In this document: positions 1 through 6,315 of the stretch, one piece after another
Layout: every line of letters starts with the position of its first letter
How positions within the stretch are numbered: position 1 is the stretch's first letter
Assembly (NCBI GenBank): GCA_905221505.1
Contig: CAJNDL010000050.1
Span: 1 to 9,726 of the forward strand
Source: a bacterium
GTDB lineage: Bacteria > Bacillota > Bacilli > Lactobacillales > Streptococcaceae
Reading direction: 5' to 3'
Length of the DNA: 9,726 bases
Position numbers and translations under genes: made by a program
Notes under the pieces: generated by a model
Database searches by the model: none
Told to the model about the DNA's origin: nothing
What the model saw: only the letters and a program-made list of their open reading frames with translations

Positions 1-635
1 CCCAGAACTGTGTCCATTTCCAGCCAAGAGTCTAGTTGATTAAGGACTAAATAGTTTTGGAAATCCTCATAGGAACGTCCTTTTTTAGCTTCTTTAGGGA
101 TGGAAGGTAGCTTACTTTTCCGTCTTTCTTTGAATTTAACGGCTCTGGCTAGGTCAATAGGAGCGATAGATAGGTATCCTTTTCGGATGTGTCGATAGAC
201 AGTTGAGGAGCTGACATCAAGGTTATGGGTTTTCAGAATATGATAGATGTGTTGTCCCTTTTTAACACCATCAGAAATGACTTTGTCCATGTCCCAGAAG
301 GTCTTGGAATTAAGGGGAGTCCCTTCACGAGCTTCGACAAGAGTTTGTTCGTACTGTTTTTGAGCTTGTTTAGCAAGGTAGAAGATTTTTTTAAATCCAC
401 AATTTTGTCTTCTTTTAGGGCAGCCGTTACAGACAAAGGGAGCTTTGTCGAGTAGAGGGCAAGGAAGGTTATCGCATGTAGACTCTCGGACTTGTCTGTT
501 TCGTTTGACTTCTTTGGAAACGGTTGTCGGGTCTTTTAGAATAAGTTGCCCGATAGCTTTGAAGGTTTCACCGCGCTCTAAGCCTAATTGGATATCATTA
601 CGGTCTGAAAGGGTAAGATGTTTATGTTTTGTCAT
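1..635 (-). CDS. IS30-family transposase, C-terminal part beyond the window
   Basis: The reverse strand is open without a stop from the ATG at 633-635 to the window edge (211 codons seen), so the gene is cut by the window rather than visibly broken. Residues about 7-46 form the N-terminal helix-turn-helix typical of IS30 transposases (LTLSDRNDIQLGL, then TTVSKEVKRNR). Next comes a cysteine cluster (C54, C59, C69, C72, C79) that looks like a metal-binding finger, as in IS1239-like members. A second helix-turn-helix-like stretch (SSSTVYRHIRKGYL) lies at about 142-154. The fragment ends at WLEMDTVLG, where D208 should be the first Asp of the DDE catalytic triad; the rest of the catalytic core is outside. 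The ATG is preceded by GAGGT. The family catalyses DNA cleavage and strand transfer at the element's ends. Family assignment is from motif recognition; whether it is active cannot be judged. Confidence 0.88.
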   Translation of the reverse strand, partial: MTKHKHLTLSDRNDIQLGLERGETFKAIGQLILKDPTTVSKEVKRNRQVRESTCDNLPCPLLDKAPFVCNGCPKRRQNCGFKKIFYLAKQAQKQYEQTLVEAREGTPLNSKTFWDMDKVISDGVKKGQHIYHILKTHNLDVSSSTVYRHIRKGYLSIAPIDLARAVKFKERRKSKLPSIPKEAKKGRSYEDFQNYLVLNQLDSWLEMDTVL

Positions 636-700
636 GGTAGACCTCATTTCTAACTCAAACGTCTCACGCTTAATTCCACCATAAAAATCCGTTTTAGACT

Positions 701-731
701 AATTTCCACTTCGGTTAGGCAAGTGGAAGTT
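701..731. repeat. 11-bp inverted repeat near the IS end
   Basis: AATTTCCACTT (701-711) pairs with AAGTGGAAGTT (721-731) around a 9-nt loop, with one G-T pair. It lies upstream of the transposase start. No T-run follows on either strand, so it is unlikely to be an intrinsic terminator. It may be part of the IS end, or a structure that limits read-through into the transposase; both are inference. Confidence 0.45.
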
Positions 732-794
732 ACTTTGAGAAGTTACCGAATTTTTTGAAGAAGTAGTAGCTCTGTAAGATGAGATTTATCCAAC

Positions 795-823
795 TTGAGA
801 AAATCCCTGGAACGTGATAAAAT
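795..823 (+). promoter_or_regulatory. Extended -10 promoter for the hydrolase-rimM-trmD operon
   Basis: The -35 TTGAGA (795-800) and -10 TAAAAT (818-823) are 17 nt apart. A TG at 815-816, one base before the -10, makes an extended -10 of the kind common in streptococci. Transcription should start near 830, about 45 nt before the ATG at 875. It lies outside the estimated IS end, so it probably belongs to the host locus. Confidence 0.6.
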
Positions 824-874
824 AAAGGATAAGGATTTTTAATAATTCATTATACAGAATGAGTGGATTTCTTT

Positions 875-1663
875 ATGAAGAGGATTGAAGTATCTACAGA
901 AATCGGTAGTCTCTCTGTTACTTATCAAAAGCAAAAGAAAGTGCTAGTTTGTTTAAGTGGCGCAGGTTTGCTACCAAGTTATGAAAATTTTTCACTTATA
1001 CTCGAAAAACTTCCTCCCACAATTGGTTATTTGACAATTGATTTTCCAAACACAGGTAGGAGTCCGATTCATGACCAAACTGGAAAAAATCTGGATAATC
1101 TTGCAGGTGCGGTTTATGAAGTACTTGAAGAATTGGCGATTTCTGAATATATACTTTGTGTACATAGTTTGAGTGGAATTTTAGCTTGCAAATTGCTCAA
1201 CAAACCAATTAAATGTCAGGTTTTAGTAGCAATTGAACCGACAACTAAAAAAGTCATGTTTGCTGATTTTTCAGAAAATCCTTATCCAGAAATGGAAGAG
1301 CAGATGAGGCTGATTGACGAGTATGGTCCTGAACTTTATTTTAAAAGCTTAACTCAAGCCACATTTATCCCTGAAATCAATAAAGAAATATGGGAACAAA
1401 TGCAAGAAAAAGGTTCAGAGTTGCAAAATCAAGATTCAGAATTTCAGATATCTGGAGAAATTACTGAGGAAGATTTTGAGAATGTATCAATACCAGATTG
1501 TATTCCTGTATTTATTTTTTGTCAGGCTTATAGAGAAAAAGAGTACAGAGAATCAGAATATTGGACTTCCAATACTAAACTCATTTTAGGGGGGAATCAC
1601 CATTATTTACAATGGTCAGAATCAGAAAAAATTGCGACTATTATTCAAAAGTTGTCAGAATAA
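875..1663 (+). CDS. Alpha/beta hydrolase family protein, substrate unknown
   Basis: Counted from ATG 875 the protein has 262 residues. It has the alpha/beta-hydrolase layout: a beta strand with an oxyanion-type loop (VLVCLSGAGLLPSY, about 23-36), then DFPNTGRS (about 56-63). The nucleophile elbow is ILCVHSLSG with likely Ser98; both glycines of the usual GxSxG are replaced (V96, S100). A C-terminal GGNHHYLQW carries the likely catalytic His (H242 or H243). No signal peptide or membrane segment is visible, so it should be cytoplasmic. A GTG at 863 in the same frame would add four residues, but no good ribosome binding site precedes it; ATG 875 has GAGTGG eight bases upstream. The stop is 30 nt before rimM, so the two are probably co-transcribed. 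The reaction cannot be named; peptidase-, esterase- and lactonase-type relatives share this fold. Confidence 0.75.
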   Translation: MKRIEVSTEIGSLSVTYQKQKKVLVCLSGAGLLPSYENFSLILEKLPPTIGYLTIDFPNTGRSPIHDQTGKNLDNLAGAVYEVLEELAISEYILCVHSLSGILACKLLNKPIKCQVLVAIEPTTKKVMFADFSENPYPEMEEQMRLIDEYGPELYFKSLTQATFIPEINKEIWEQMQEKGSELQNQDSEFQISGEITEEDFENVSIPDCIPVFIFCQAYREKEYRESEYWTSNTKLILGGNHHYLQWSESEKIATIIQKLSE

Positions 1664-1693
1664 GATGAAAAGAAGGAGACTACAGGAGACAAG

Positions 1694-2212
1694 ATGAACT
1701 ACTTTAATGTTGGGAAAATCGTCAATACGCAAGGATTGCAGGGTGAGATGCGAGTCTTGTCTGTGACGGATTTTGCAGAAGAACGGTTTAAAAAAGGGGC
1801 TGAGCTGGCTTTGTTTGATGAAAAAGATCAGTTTGTTCAAACAGTAACTATTGCTAGCCACCGTAAACAGAAAAACTTTGACATTATTAAATTCAAAGAT
1901 ATGTACCATATCAACGCTATCGAAAAGTACAAAGGTTACAGTCTCAAAGTTGCTGAGGAAGATTTGAATGACCTAGACGATGGTGAATTTTACTATCACG
2001 AGATTATCGGTTTAGAAGTCTATGAGGGAGAGAACCTGATTGGAACCATCAAGGAAATCCTGCAACCAGGTGCCAACGATGTCTGGGTTGTTAAGCGAAA
2101 AGGCAAGCGTGACTTGCTCTTGCCTTATATTCCACCAGTGGTTCTCAATGTTGATATTCCAAATAACCGCGTCGATGTGGAAATCTTAGAAGGGTTAGAC
2201 GATGAAGATTGA
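1694..2212 (+). CDS. rimM: 16S rRNA processing protein RimM
   Basis: The product has 172 residues, the normal family length. The N-terminal RimM beta-barrel begins with [18 protein letters not shown] (about 4-21). The C-terminal PRC-barrel runs from about [11 protein letters not shown] (99) through [17 protein letters not shown] (117-133) to [14 protein letters not shown] (141-154). In the known family RimM binds ribosomal protein S19 and helps mature the head of the 30S subunit. AGGAG at 1684-1688 is five bases from the ATG, and a second AAGGAG lies at 1673-1678. The 3' end overlaps trmD by 11 nt, giving the conserved rimM-trmD pair and probable translational coupling. Nothing looks truncated. 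Confidence 0.97.
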   Translation: MNYFNVGKIVNTQGLQGEMRVLSVTDFAEERFKKGAELALFDEKDQFVQTVTIASHRKQKNFDIIKFKDMYHINAIEKYKGYSLKVAEEDLNDLDDGEFYYHEIIGLEVYEGENLIGTIKEILQPGANDVWVVKRKGKRDLLLPYIPPVVLNVDIPNNRVDVEILEGLDDED

Positions 2213-2921
2213 TATTTTAACCCTCTTTCCAGAGATGTTTTCTCCACTGGAGCACTCAATTGTTGGAAAGGCTCGAGAAAAAGGGCTCTTGGATATCCAG
2301 TATCATAACTTCCGAGAAAATGCTGAAAAGGCCCGCCATGTAGACGACGAACCATATGGAGGCGGACAAGGGATGTTGCTCCGGGCGCAACCTATTTTCG
2401 ATGCCTTTGACGCTATTGAAAAGGAAAATCCACGCGTCATTCTCCTCGATCCAGCTGGAAAGCAGTTTGATCAGGCTTATGCTGAGGATTTGGCTCAAGA
2501 GGAAGAACTTATCTTTATCTGCGGTCACTATGAGGGCTATGATGAGCGCATCAAGACCTTGGTAACAGATGAGATTTCTCTGGGTGATTATGTCTTGACT
2601 GGAGGAGAATTGGCGGCCATGACCATGATTGATGCTACGGTGCGCCTGATTCCAGAAGTGATTGGTAAGGAGTCTAGCCATCAAGATGATAGTTTTTCTT
2701 CAGGCCTTCTAGAATATCCTCAGTACACACGTCCCTATGATTATCGAGGCATGGTTGTGCCAGATGTTCTGATGAGCGGTCACCATGAAAAGATTCGTCA
2801 GTGGCGACTGTATGAGAGTTTAAAGAAAACTTATGAGCGCAGACCGGATTTGTTAGAAAATTATCAACTGACAGCAGAAGAAGAAAAAATGTTGGCAGAA
2901 ATCAAAGAAAATAAAGAATAA
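2202..2921 (+). CDS. trmD: tRNA (guanine-N1)-methyltransferase TrmD
   Basis: TrmD methylates G37 next to the anticodon of tRNAs reading CNN-type codons, using S-adenosylmethionine, and so prevents +1 frameshifting; it is essential in most bacteria. The 239-residue product has the SPOUT trefoil-knot motifs: [10 protein letters not shown] (51-60), [11 protein letters not shown] (108-118) and the knot loop [13 protein letters not shown] (126-138). The catalytic region contains R148 ([11 protein letters not shown]) and D163 (QDDSFS), followed by [10 protein letters not shown] and [18 protein letters not shown]163 matches the general base described in characterised TrmD proteins. The ATG lies inside the last codons of rimM, with AGAAGG just upstream. 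The next gene begins 11 nt after the stop. Confidence 0.97.
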   Translation: MKIDILTLFPEMFSPLEHSIVGKAREKGLLDIQYHNFRENAEKARHVDDEPYGGGQGMLLRAQPIFDAFDAIEKENPRVILLDPAGKQFDQAYAEDLAQEEELIFICGHYEGYDERIKTLVTDEISLGDYVLTGGELAAMTMIDATVRLIPEVIGKESSHQDDSFSSGLLEYPQYTRPYDYRGMVVPDVLMSGHHEKIRQWRLYESLKKTYERRPDLLENYQLTAEEEKMLAEIKENKE

Positions 2922-2932
2922 AGGAGAAACCT

Positions 2933-3271
2933 ATGCAAGTAATCAAACGTGATGGCGAAATTGCTGAATTTAATCCAGATAAGATTTACCAAGCTATCTT
3001 AAAGGCAGCCCAGACTGTCTATGTATTGACAGATGATTTGCGTCAAAACCTTGCACAAGTCACTAAGAAAGTGGTTTTGGACTTGGAAGAGGCAAAGGTA
3101 GAACGTGCCACTATTAGCATGATTCAGTCTATGGTTGAACATCGTTTACTGGGTGCAGGTTACATTACCATTGCAGAACACTACATTTCCTATCGTTTAC
3201 AACGTGACTTGGAAAGAAGTGGTTATGGAGATCATATCGCCGTTCATTTACATTTTGAACAAGTTCGCTAA
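2933..3271 (+). CDS. Stand-alone ATP-cone domain protein
   Basis: The 112-residue product consists almost entirely of an ATP-cone, the nucleotide-binding regulatory domain of ribonucleotide reductases and NrdR. The start MQVIKRDGEIAEFNPDKIYQAI matches the domain's KRDG...F...KI..AI opening. The second half has the IQSMVEHRLL and IAEHYISYR motifs (about 64-88) that close it. There is no zinc ribbon (so not NrdR) and no reductase catalytic domain. A short polar tail with several His residues ends it. AAGGAG sits at 2921-2926, and the gene is the last of the trmD operon before the terminator at 3276-3310. Family knowledge suggests it senses ATP/dATP, but the partner is unknown; linking it to tRNA or ribosome maturation would be speculation. 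Confidence 0.85.
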   Translation: MQVIKRDGEIAEFNPDKIYQAILKAAQTVYVLTDDLRQNLAQVTKKVVLDLEEAKVERATISMIQSMVEHRLLGAGYITIAEHYISYRLQRDLERSGYGDHIAVHLHFEQVR

Positions 3272-3275
3272 GAAA

Positions 3276-3310
3276 AAAGAGTGGGATGAAGCAACTACAT
3301 CTCACTCTTT
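3276..3310. terminator. Bidirectional terminator between convergent genes
   Basis: A 13-bp stem pairs 3276-3288 with 3298-3310 (one G-T pair) around a 9-nt loop. On the reverse strand a T-run follows directly (A-tract 3273-3278), a good terminator for the 106-residue protein gene, whose TGA lies inside the right arm. On the forward strand the tail is weaker, with a T7 only from about 3320. Confidence 0.75.
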
Positions 3311-3622
3311 CTTAAATCTATTTTTTTGGGCTGTTTGGACGGTTGAAGGGACAAATCGCAGGCGTTGAATATCGCTTATGCGGATAATACGGGTCACATT
3401 TTTGGCAAAATTTTTCACGATAATTTGCTGGCGTTGCTGATCGTATTTGATGATGTCACCTGTAAAACTTGTCTCAGACAAGATAAGGTGAACAGCGGTT
3501 TGTTTCTGGATAGCCTCTTCAATAGTGGCTGTAAGGGAGTTGGTTTCAGTCTGGTCAGGTTGGTCATGTCCATTTAAAAAGTCATGTATTTTATTTAGAA
3601 CTTGCTGAAATGTATGTCTCAT
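3302..3622 (-). CDS. Small hypothetical protein, 106 residues
   Basis: I do not recognise this protein firmly. The first half (residues 1-45) looks alpha-helical and polar, with MRHTFQQVLNKIHDFL and a Gln/Thr-rich linker. The second half (about 43-91) alternates hydrophobic residues in a beta pattern: VHLILSETSFTGDIIKYD, QQIIVKNF, RIIRISDIQRLRF. That pattern resembles small Sm-like or YolD-like barrels, but the similarity is only to the pattern. There is no signal peptide or membrane segment; the C-terminus is basic. GGGAGG precedes the ATG by five bases, and a promoter with -10 TATAAT lies at 3649-3677. It is transcribed alone, convergent with the trmD operon and divergent from the ydbC-like gene. 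A real gene is likely given its promoter, ribosome binding site and terminator. Confidence 0.78.
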   Translation of the reverse strand: MRHTFQQVLNKIHDFLNGHDQPDQTETNSLTATIEEAIQKQTAVHLILSETSFTGDIIKYDQQRQQIIVKNFAKNVTRIIRISDIQRLRFVPSTVQTAQKNRFKKE

Positions 3623-3648
3623 ATTGGCCTCCCTTCTTTTATATCAAT

Positions 3649-3677
3649 ATTATATAAAATTTTCCTAAAATCTACAA
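3649..3677 (-). promoter_or_regulatory. Promoter of the 106-residue protein gene
   Basis: Read on the reverse strand, -35 TTGTAG (3672-3677) and -10 TATAAT (3649-3654) are 17 nt apart, about 27 nt before the start codon. The -35 lies inside the palindrome at 3666-3684. Confidence 0.6.
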
Positions 3678-3684
3678 GATTTTA
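3666..3684. promoter_or_regulatory. 19-bp palindrome, candidate operator
   Basis: TAAAATCT and AGATTTTA form a perfect 8-bp inverted repeat around ACA. It lies between two divergent genes and overlaps the -35 of the leftward one, which suits a repressor site. A dimeric regulator is inferred; which one is unknown. It is AT-rich, so chance is not excluded. Confidence 0.4.
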
Positions 3685-3720
3685 CGAATAAACTAATGAA
3701 AGCTAAAAAAGGAGAAGAAA

Positions 3721-3936
3721 ATGGCAGAATTTACATTTGAAATCGAAGAGCACTTATTGACTCTTTCTGAAAACGAAAAAGGTTGGACCAAGGAAATCAA
3801 CCGTGTGAGCTTTAATGGTGCTCCTGCTAAGTTTGATATTCGTGCTTGGAGTCCAGACCACACTAAAATGGGTAAAGGGATTACCCTCTCAAATGAAGAA
3901 TTTCAAACGATGGTGGATGCCTTTAAAGGCAAATAA
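3721..3936 (+). CDS. YdbC/PC4-family single-strand nucleic-acid-binding protein
   Basis: The 71-residue product carries the motif AKFDIRAWSPDHTKMGKGITLSNEEF (residues 36-61, in two parts: AKFDIRAW and PDHTKMGKGITLSNEEF), typical of YdbC proteins. These have the fold of the eukaryotic coactivator PC4, a curved beta sheet followed by one helix. The N-terminal half (FEIEEHLLTLSEN, then GWTKEINRVSFNG) gives the other strands. A Lactococcus YdbC structure shows sequence-independent binding of single-stranded DNA, so a role in handling exposed single strands is likely but unproven here. AAAGGAG lies seven bases before the ATG. No clear forward promoter could be assigned in 3623-3720. The BOX element begins at the last base of the stop codon, and the shared terminator at 4059-4098 follows. 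Confidence 0.88.
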   Translation: MAEFTFEIEEHLLTLSENEKGWTKEINRVSFNGAPAKFDIRAWSPDHTKMGKGITLSNEEFQTMVDAFKGK

Positions 3937-4040
3937 TACTCTTCGAAAATCAAATTCAAACCGCGTCAGCTTCGCCTTGCCGTACTCAAGTACAGCCTGC
4001 GGCTAGCTTCCTAGTTTGCTCTTTGATTTTCATTGAGTAT
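3936..4040 (+). repeat. BOX element, boxA-boxC form without boxB
   Basis: The ends form an imperfect inverted repeat: ATACTC-TTC-GAAAATCAAA (3936-3954) against TTTGATTTTC-ATT-GAGTAT (4022-4040), differing only in the three middle bases. Inside, the reverse strand of 3961-3985 reads GTACGGCAAGGCGAAGCTGA, one base from the boxA core used for BOX-PCR. The right half matches boxC. At 105 bp there is room for boxA plus boxC and no boxB. A small GTACT/AGTAC hairpin marks the junction. BOX repeats are non-coding, typical of pneumococcus and relatives, and form stable structure when transcribed. Confidence 0.88.
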
Positions 4041-4058
4041 AAGTTTTCAAAATGAAAG

Positions 4059-4098
4059 AAAAGGATACTGAGTTATGACAACTCGATATCCTTTTTTT
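4059..4098. terminator. Bidirectional terminator between the ydbC-like gene and bioY
   Basis: AAAAGGATA (4059-4067) pairs with TATCC plus TTTT (4087-4095), and GAGTT pairs with AACTC (4080-4084) above one mismatch and a G-T pair, with loop ATGAC. T7 (4092-4098) follows on the forward strand. On the reverse strand the hairpin follows the bioY stop directly and is trailed by a broken T-rich tract. Confidence 0.8.
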
Positions 4099-4633
4099 AG
4101 TTAGCAAAGTAAGCCTGATTTTTAAGGCGTTGAAGTAGTGGACGGCTAATAATACTAATAGCAAGAAGTTTACCAAGGTCTGGAATGATAAAGGGAAGAA
4201 CCCCCACAACAAGAGCTTTTTCAAATGCCATTCCAGCTATAAAATGCAAGCTGAGAATCCCGCCGACAAAGACAAGGGCATCACCCAAGAGGTTTGCAAG
4301 AAAAATCTTGACAACTCCACTCTTGCTGTCAGTTAGAGATGAAGTAAGTCCAGAGTAAACAAGATAAAACCAAAGATAACCAGCAGTAGGACCAACTAGC
4401 GCCTGCAATCCAGCTCCACCTCCTGCAAAGACAGGAAGACCGATAGCACCTAGAAGCAGATAGAGTCCAACAGAAAGTACAGCCTCTCTGGGTCTAAAGA
4501 CAGTGGCAATCAAGCCGATTGCAAAGTTTTGCAAAGTGAAGGGAACAGGTCCAATTGGAAGACTGATTTGTGCCATTACAGCAATAAGAGCAGCCCCAAT
4601 AGCAGGGATAGCATAAACGTGAGCTTTTTTCAA
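4097..4633 (-). CDS. bioY: Biotin transporter substrate-binding subunit BioY
   Basis: BioY is the membrane S-component of energy-coupling-factor biotin transporters; in streptococci it works with shared EcfA, EcfA' and EcfT subunits encoded elsewhere. The 178-residue product is very hydrophobic, with about six membrane segments. It has family motifs LPIGPVPFTLQNFAIGL (25-41), PREAVLSVGLYLLLGAIGLPVF (48-69, in parts), GPTAGYLWFY (81-90), ANLLGDAL and PDLGKLLA (151-158). The start is TTG (4631-4633), set nine bases after GAGG. The first internal ATG (M20) would remove most of the first membrane helix, so TTG is preferred. No biotin synthesis genes are nearby, which fits a biotin scavenger. Regulation is probably by biotin through BirA (sites at 4636-4667 and 4688-4719). 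The gene stands alone between two terminators. Confidence 0.95.
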   Translation of the reverse strand: MKKAHVYAIPAIGAALIAVMAQISLPIGPVPFTLQNFAIGLIATVFRPREAVLSVGLYLLLGAIGLPVFAGGGAGLQALVGPTAGYLWFYLVYSGLTSSLTDSKSGVVKIFLANLLGDALVFVGGILSLHFIAGMAFEKALVVGVLPFIIPDLGKLLAISIISRPLLQRLKNQAYFAN

Positions 4634-4635
4634 AA

Positions 4636-4667
4636 TAGTTAACCTCTTTTCTAATATATAGTAACAA
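4636..4667 (-). promoter_or_regulatory. Candidate BirA-type operator over the bioY leader
   Basis: TAGTTAACC (4636-4644) and TAGTAACAA (4659-4667) are separated by 14 nt, against a BirA-type consensus of TTGTTAACC-N14/15-GGTTAACAA. The left half matches at 8 of 9 positions and the right at 6 of 9. It covers the region from the edge of the -10 through the expected transcription start to the ribosome binding site. Binding is inferred from the consensus and the gene controlled. Confidence 0.45.
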
Positions 4668-4694
4668 TTATACTCGTAGGAGAATTATTGTCAA
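4667..4694 (-). promoter_or_regulatory. bioY promoter
   Basis: On the reverse strand TTGACA (4689-4694) and TATAAT (4667-4672) are both perfect consensus hexamers, with a 16-nt spacer. The leader to the TTG start is only about 25-30 nt. Such a strong promoter suggests that control is by repression. Confidence 0.8.
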
Positions 4695-4719
4695 CCAATT
4701 TTTAAAAATAAGGTAACAA
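4688..4719 (-). promoter_or_regulatory. Candidate BirA-type operator over the bioY -35
   Basis: TTGTCAACC (4688-4696) and GGTAACAA (4712-4719) form an inverted repeat with a 15-nt spacer, one base short of perfect symmetry. The left half differs from TTGTTAACC at one position and contains the -35 hexamer on the other strand, so a bound repressor would block polymerase. Confidence 0.45.
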
Positions 4720-4778
4720 ATACTGTAACAGCCGATTTGCTGACTGGGTAAGTCGTTTTCATCTATTCGTAAATCATC

Positions 4779-4814
4779 AAAAAAGAAGCAGACACATTTG
4801 TATCAGCTTCTTTT
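4779..4814 (-). terminator. Terminator of gor
   Basis: On the reverse strand AAAAGAAGC pairs with GCTTCTTTT (4806-4814 with 4781-4789). The stem continues inward after one T-T mismatch (GATACA with TGTGTC, one G-T pair) to a tiny loop. A T6 tract follows (A-run 4779-4784). The hairpin begins just after the gor stop codon. Confidence 0.85.
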
Positions 4815-4821
4815 GTTTCAA

Positions 4822-6168
4822 TTAACGCATGGTTACAAATTCTTCAGATGCAGTTGGGTGAATCGCTACGGTTGCATCAAAATCAGCCTTGGTCGCTCCC
4901 ATTTTGATAGCAACAGCGAAACCTTGAATCATTTCATCAACACCGTAGCCAATTCCATGAAGTCCGACAACTTTTTCTTCTGAACCAGCTGTGATCAATT
5001 TGAAACGTGTTTCTTGACGGTTGCAAGTGCAAGCAGAGTACATAGACGTAAAGCTTGATTTGTAAACCTTGATTTGGTCTTGACCGTATTCTTTAATAGC
5101 TTGCTCTTCTGTCAACCCAACAGTTCCGATAGCAGGGTGTGAAAAGACAACAGTTGGAATAGTTGAGTAGTCCATTTTTGCAGTTGTTTTTCCGTTAAAG
5201 AGACGTTCAGATAGGGTACGCCCAGCCTTGATTGCAACTGGAGTCAGTTCTTTCTCGCCCGTTACATCACCTAGAGCATAGATTCCCTCAACAACAGTAT
5301 TTTGGTATTCATCTACTTGGATAAAGCCACGTTCGTTTAGAGTGACTCCAGCTTTTTCAAGTTGCAAGCCCTTAACGTTTGGACGGCGACCTGTAGCCCA
5401 GATAACTTGGCTAGCTGTGTGACTAGTACCATCTTCGAAATGAATGGTAATGCCTTCAGCAGTTTTTTCTAATTTAACAGGGACTTTGTGAGTATGAAGT
5501 GGTAAGTTTGTTCTTTCCATTTCCTTGACCAAACCTTCAACGATGTAAGAATCAAAACCACGTAAAGGACGATCACGGCGAACAAAGAGGTCTGTCTTAA
5601 CACCAAAAGTGTGGAGTACGCCAGCCAATTCAACAGCAATATAGCCGGCACCTAGAATAGCAACTGACTCTGGCAATTCTTCCCAAGCAAATACATCATC
5701 AGAAGAGCCGCCTAGCTCTGCACCAGGAATATTAGGAATACTTGGATGGGCACCAGTCGCAATCACGATATGTTTGGCACGAATCAGTTCACCATTTACG
5801 CTGACAGTATGAGAATCTACAAATTCAGCATGACCTTCAATCAAGTCTACACCGTTGCGTTTAAAACTGCCATCATAAGAAGAACGAGCGCGATCAATAT
5901 AGGCTTCACGATTGCGACGTAGGGTAGCGAAGTCAAAGTTAAGATCAGTAGTCTTAAAGCCGTAGTCTTCTCCAAATTGATGGAAAGTCTCAGCGATTTG
6001 TGCTCCGTACCACATGATTTTTTTAGGAACACAACCGACGTTGACGCAGGTTCCACCTAGTTTCTTTTCCTCAATAACGGCTGCTTTGGCTCCATGTTCA
6101 CCAGCACGGTTCATGGTAGCAATTCCTCCGCTACCTCCACCGATAGCAATGATATCATATTCTCTCAT
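4822..6168 (-). CDS. gor: Glutathione-disulfide reductase
   Basis: Gor reduces oxidised glutathione with NADPH; streptococci of this group import glutathione and use Gor against oxidative and metal stress. The 448-residue product has the full flavoprotein plan. FAD-binding GGGSGG is at 10-15 and the redox-active disulfide CVNVGC is at C41/C46. NADPH-binding GAGYIA (173-178) is followed by R197-R198, consistent with NADPH preference. The second FAD motif ATGRRPN/ALGDVTG (D301) and the C-terminal interface HPTASEE with catalytic H437 and its partner Glu are also present. No N- or C-terminal extension suggests mercuric or trypanothione reductase. An extra Cys-x-Cys (C380, C382) lies near the interface domain. 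AAAGGAG precedes the ATG by six bases. It is a single-gene transcript with promoter at 6223-6251 and terminator at 4779-4814, divergent from the export operon. Confidence 0.95.
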   Translation of the reverse strand: MREYDIIAIGGGSGGIATMNRAGEHGAKAAVIEEKKLGGTCVNVGCVPKKIMWYGAQIAETFHQFGEDYGFKTTDLNFDFATLRRNREAYIDRARSSYDGSFKRNGVDLIEGHAEFVDSHTVSVNGELIRAKHIVIATGAHPSIPNIPGAELGGSSDDVFAWEELPESVAILGAGYIAVELAGVLHTFGVKTDLFVRRDRPLRGFDSYIVEGLVKEMERTNLPLHTHKVPVKLEKTAEGITIHFEDGTSHTASQVIWATGRRPNVKGLQLEKAGVTLNERGFIQVDEYQNTVVEGIYALGDVTGEKELTPVAIKAGRTLSERLFNGKTTAKMDYSTIPTVVFSHPAIGTVGLTEEQAIKEYGQDQIKVYKSSFTSMYSACTCNRQETRFKLITAGSEEKVVGLHGIGYGVDEMIQGFAVAIKMGATKADFDATVAIHPTASEEFVTMR

Positions 6169-6222
6169 TGAAAACTCCTTTGTACTCTTTTAAATAGTAG
6201 AGTATCATTTTTTGATAGTCAT

Positions 6223-6251
6223 ATTCTATCTTTTTTTTGATGTGATTGCAA
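6223..6251 (-). promoter_or_regulatory. gor promoter
   Basis: On the reverse strand -35 TTGCAA (6246-6251) and -10 TAGAAT (6223-6228) have a 17-nt spacer containing an A8 tract. The leader of about 45 nt can form a short hairpin (TACTC 6183-6187 with GAGTA 6200-6204) just before the ribosome binding site. Confidence 0.55.
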
Positions 6252-6286
6252 AAATCTGCTACGTTCAAAAAAATTAAAGAAAAGGC

Positions 6287-6315
6287 TTGCAAAAAAGAAA
6301 AATAAAGTGTACTAT
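6287..6315 (+). promoter_or_regulatory. Export operon promoter P1 (distal)
   Basis: -35 TTGCAA (6287-6292) and -10 TACTAT (6310-6315) are 17 nt apart with an A-rich spacer. Transcription would begin near 6322, giving a leader of about 140 nt. The -10 is inside the inverted repeat at 6308-6327. Confidence 0.5.

Larger units (their letters stand above)
1..735 (-). mobile_element. IS30-family insertion sequence, right part; exact end uncertain
   Basis: The element must include the transposase gene and extend beyond its start codon by the usual short non-coding end. The outer boundary is estimated from a hairpin-forming inverted repeat at 701-731, about 70-100 bp upstream of the ATG. The opposite end and the target duplication lie outside the window, so neither terminal repeat could be matched and the right limit may be off by tens of bases. 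Confidence 0.5.

Noticed and set aside
233..684. Short ORFs on both strands within the IS and just upstream of it
   Set aside because: They are out of frame with the long open transposase frame, which carries the family motifs.
701..731. Hairpin near the IS end as a transcription terminator
   Set aside because: Neither strand has a T-run after the stem.
1665..1697. Ten-codon ORF ([10 protein letters not shown]) ending across the rimM start codon
   Set aside because: No ribosome binding site precedes its ATG, and its sequence is mostly the rimM ribosome binding site region; the overlap is probably chance.
3937..4006. Possible coding extension through the BOX element in another frame
   Set aside because: The sequence is fully explained by the BOX repeat, and the frame has no start signal of its own.
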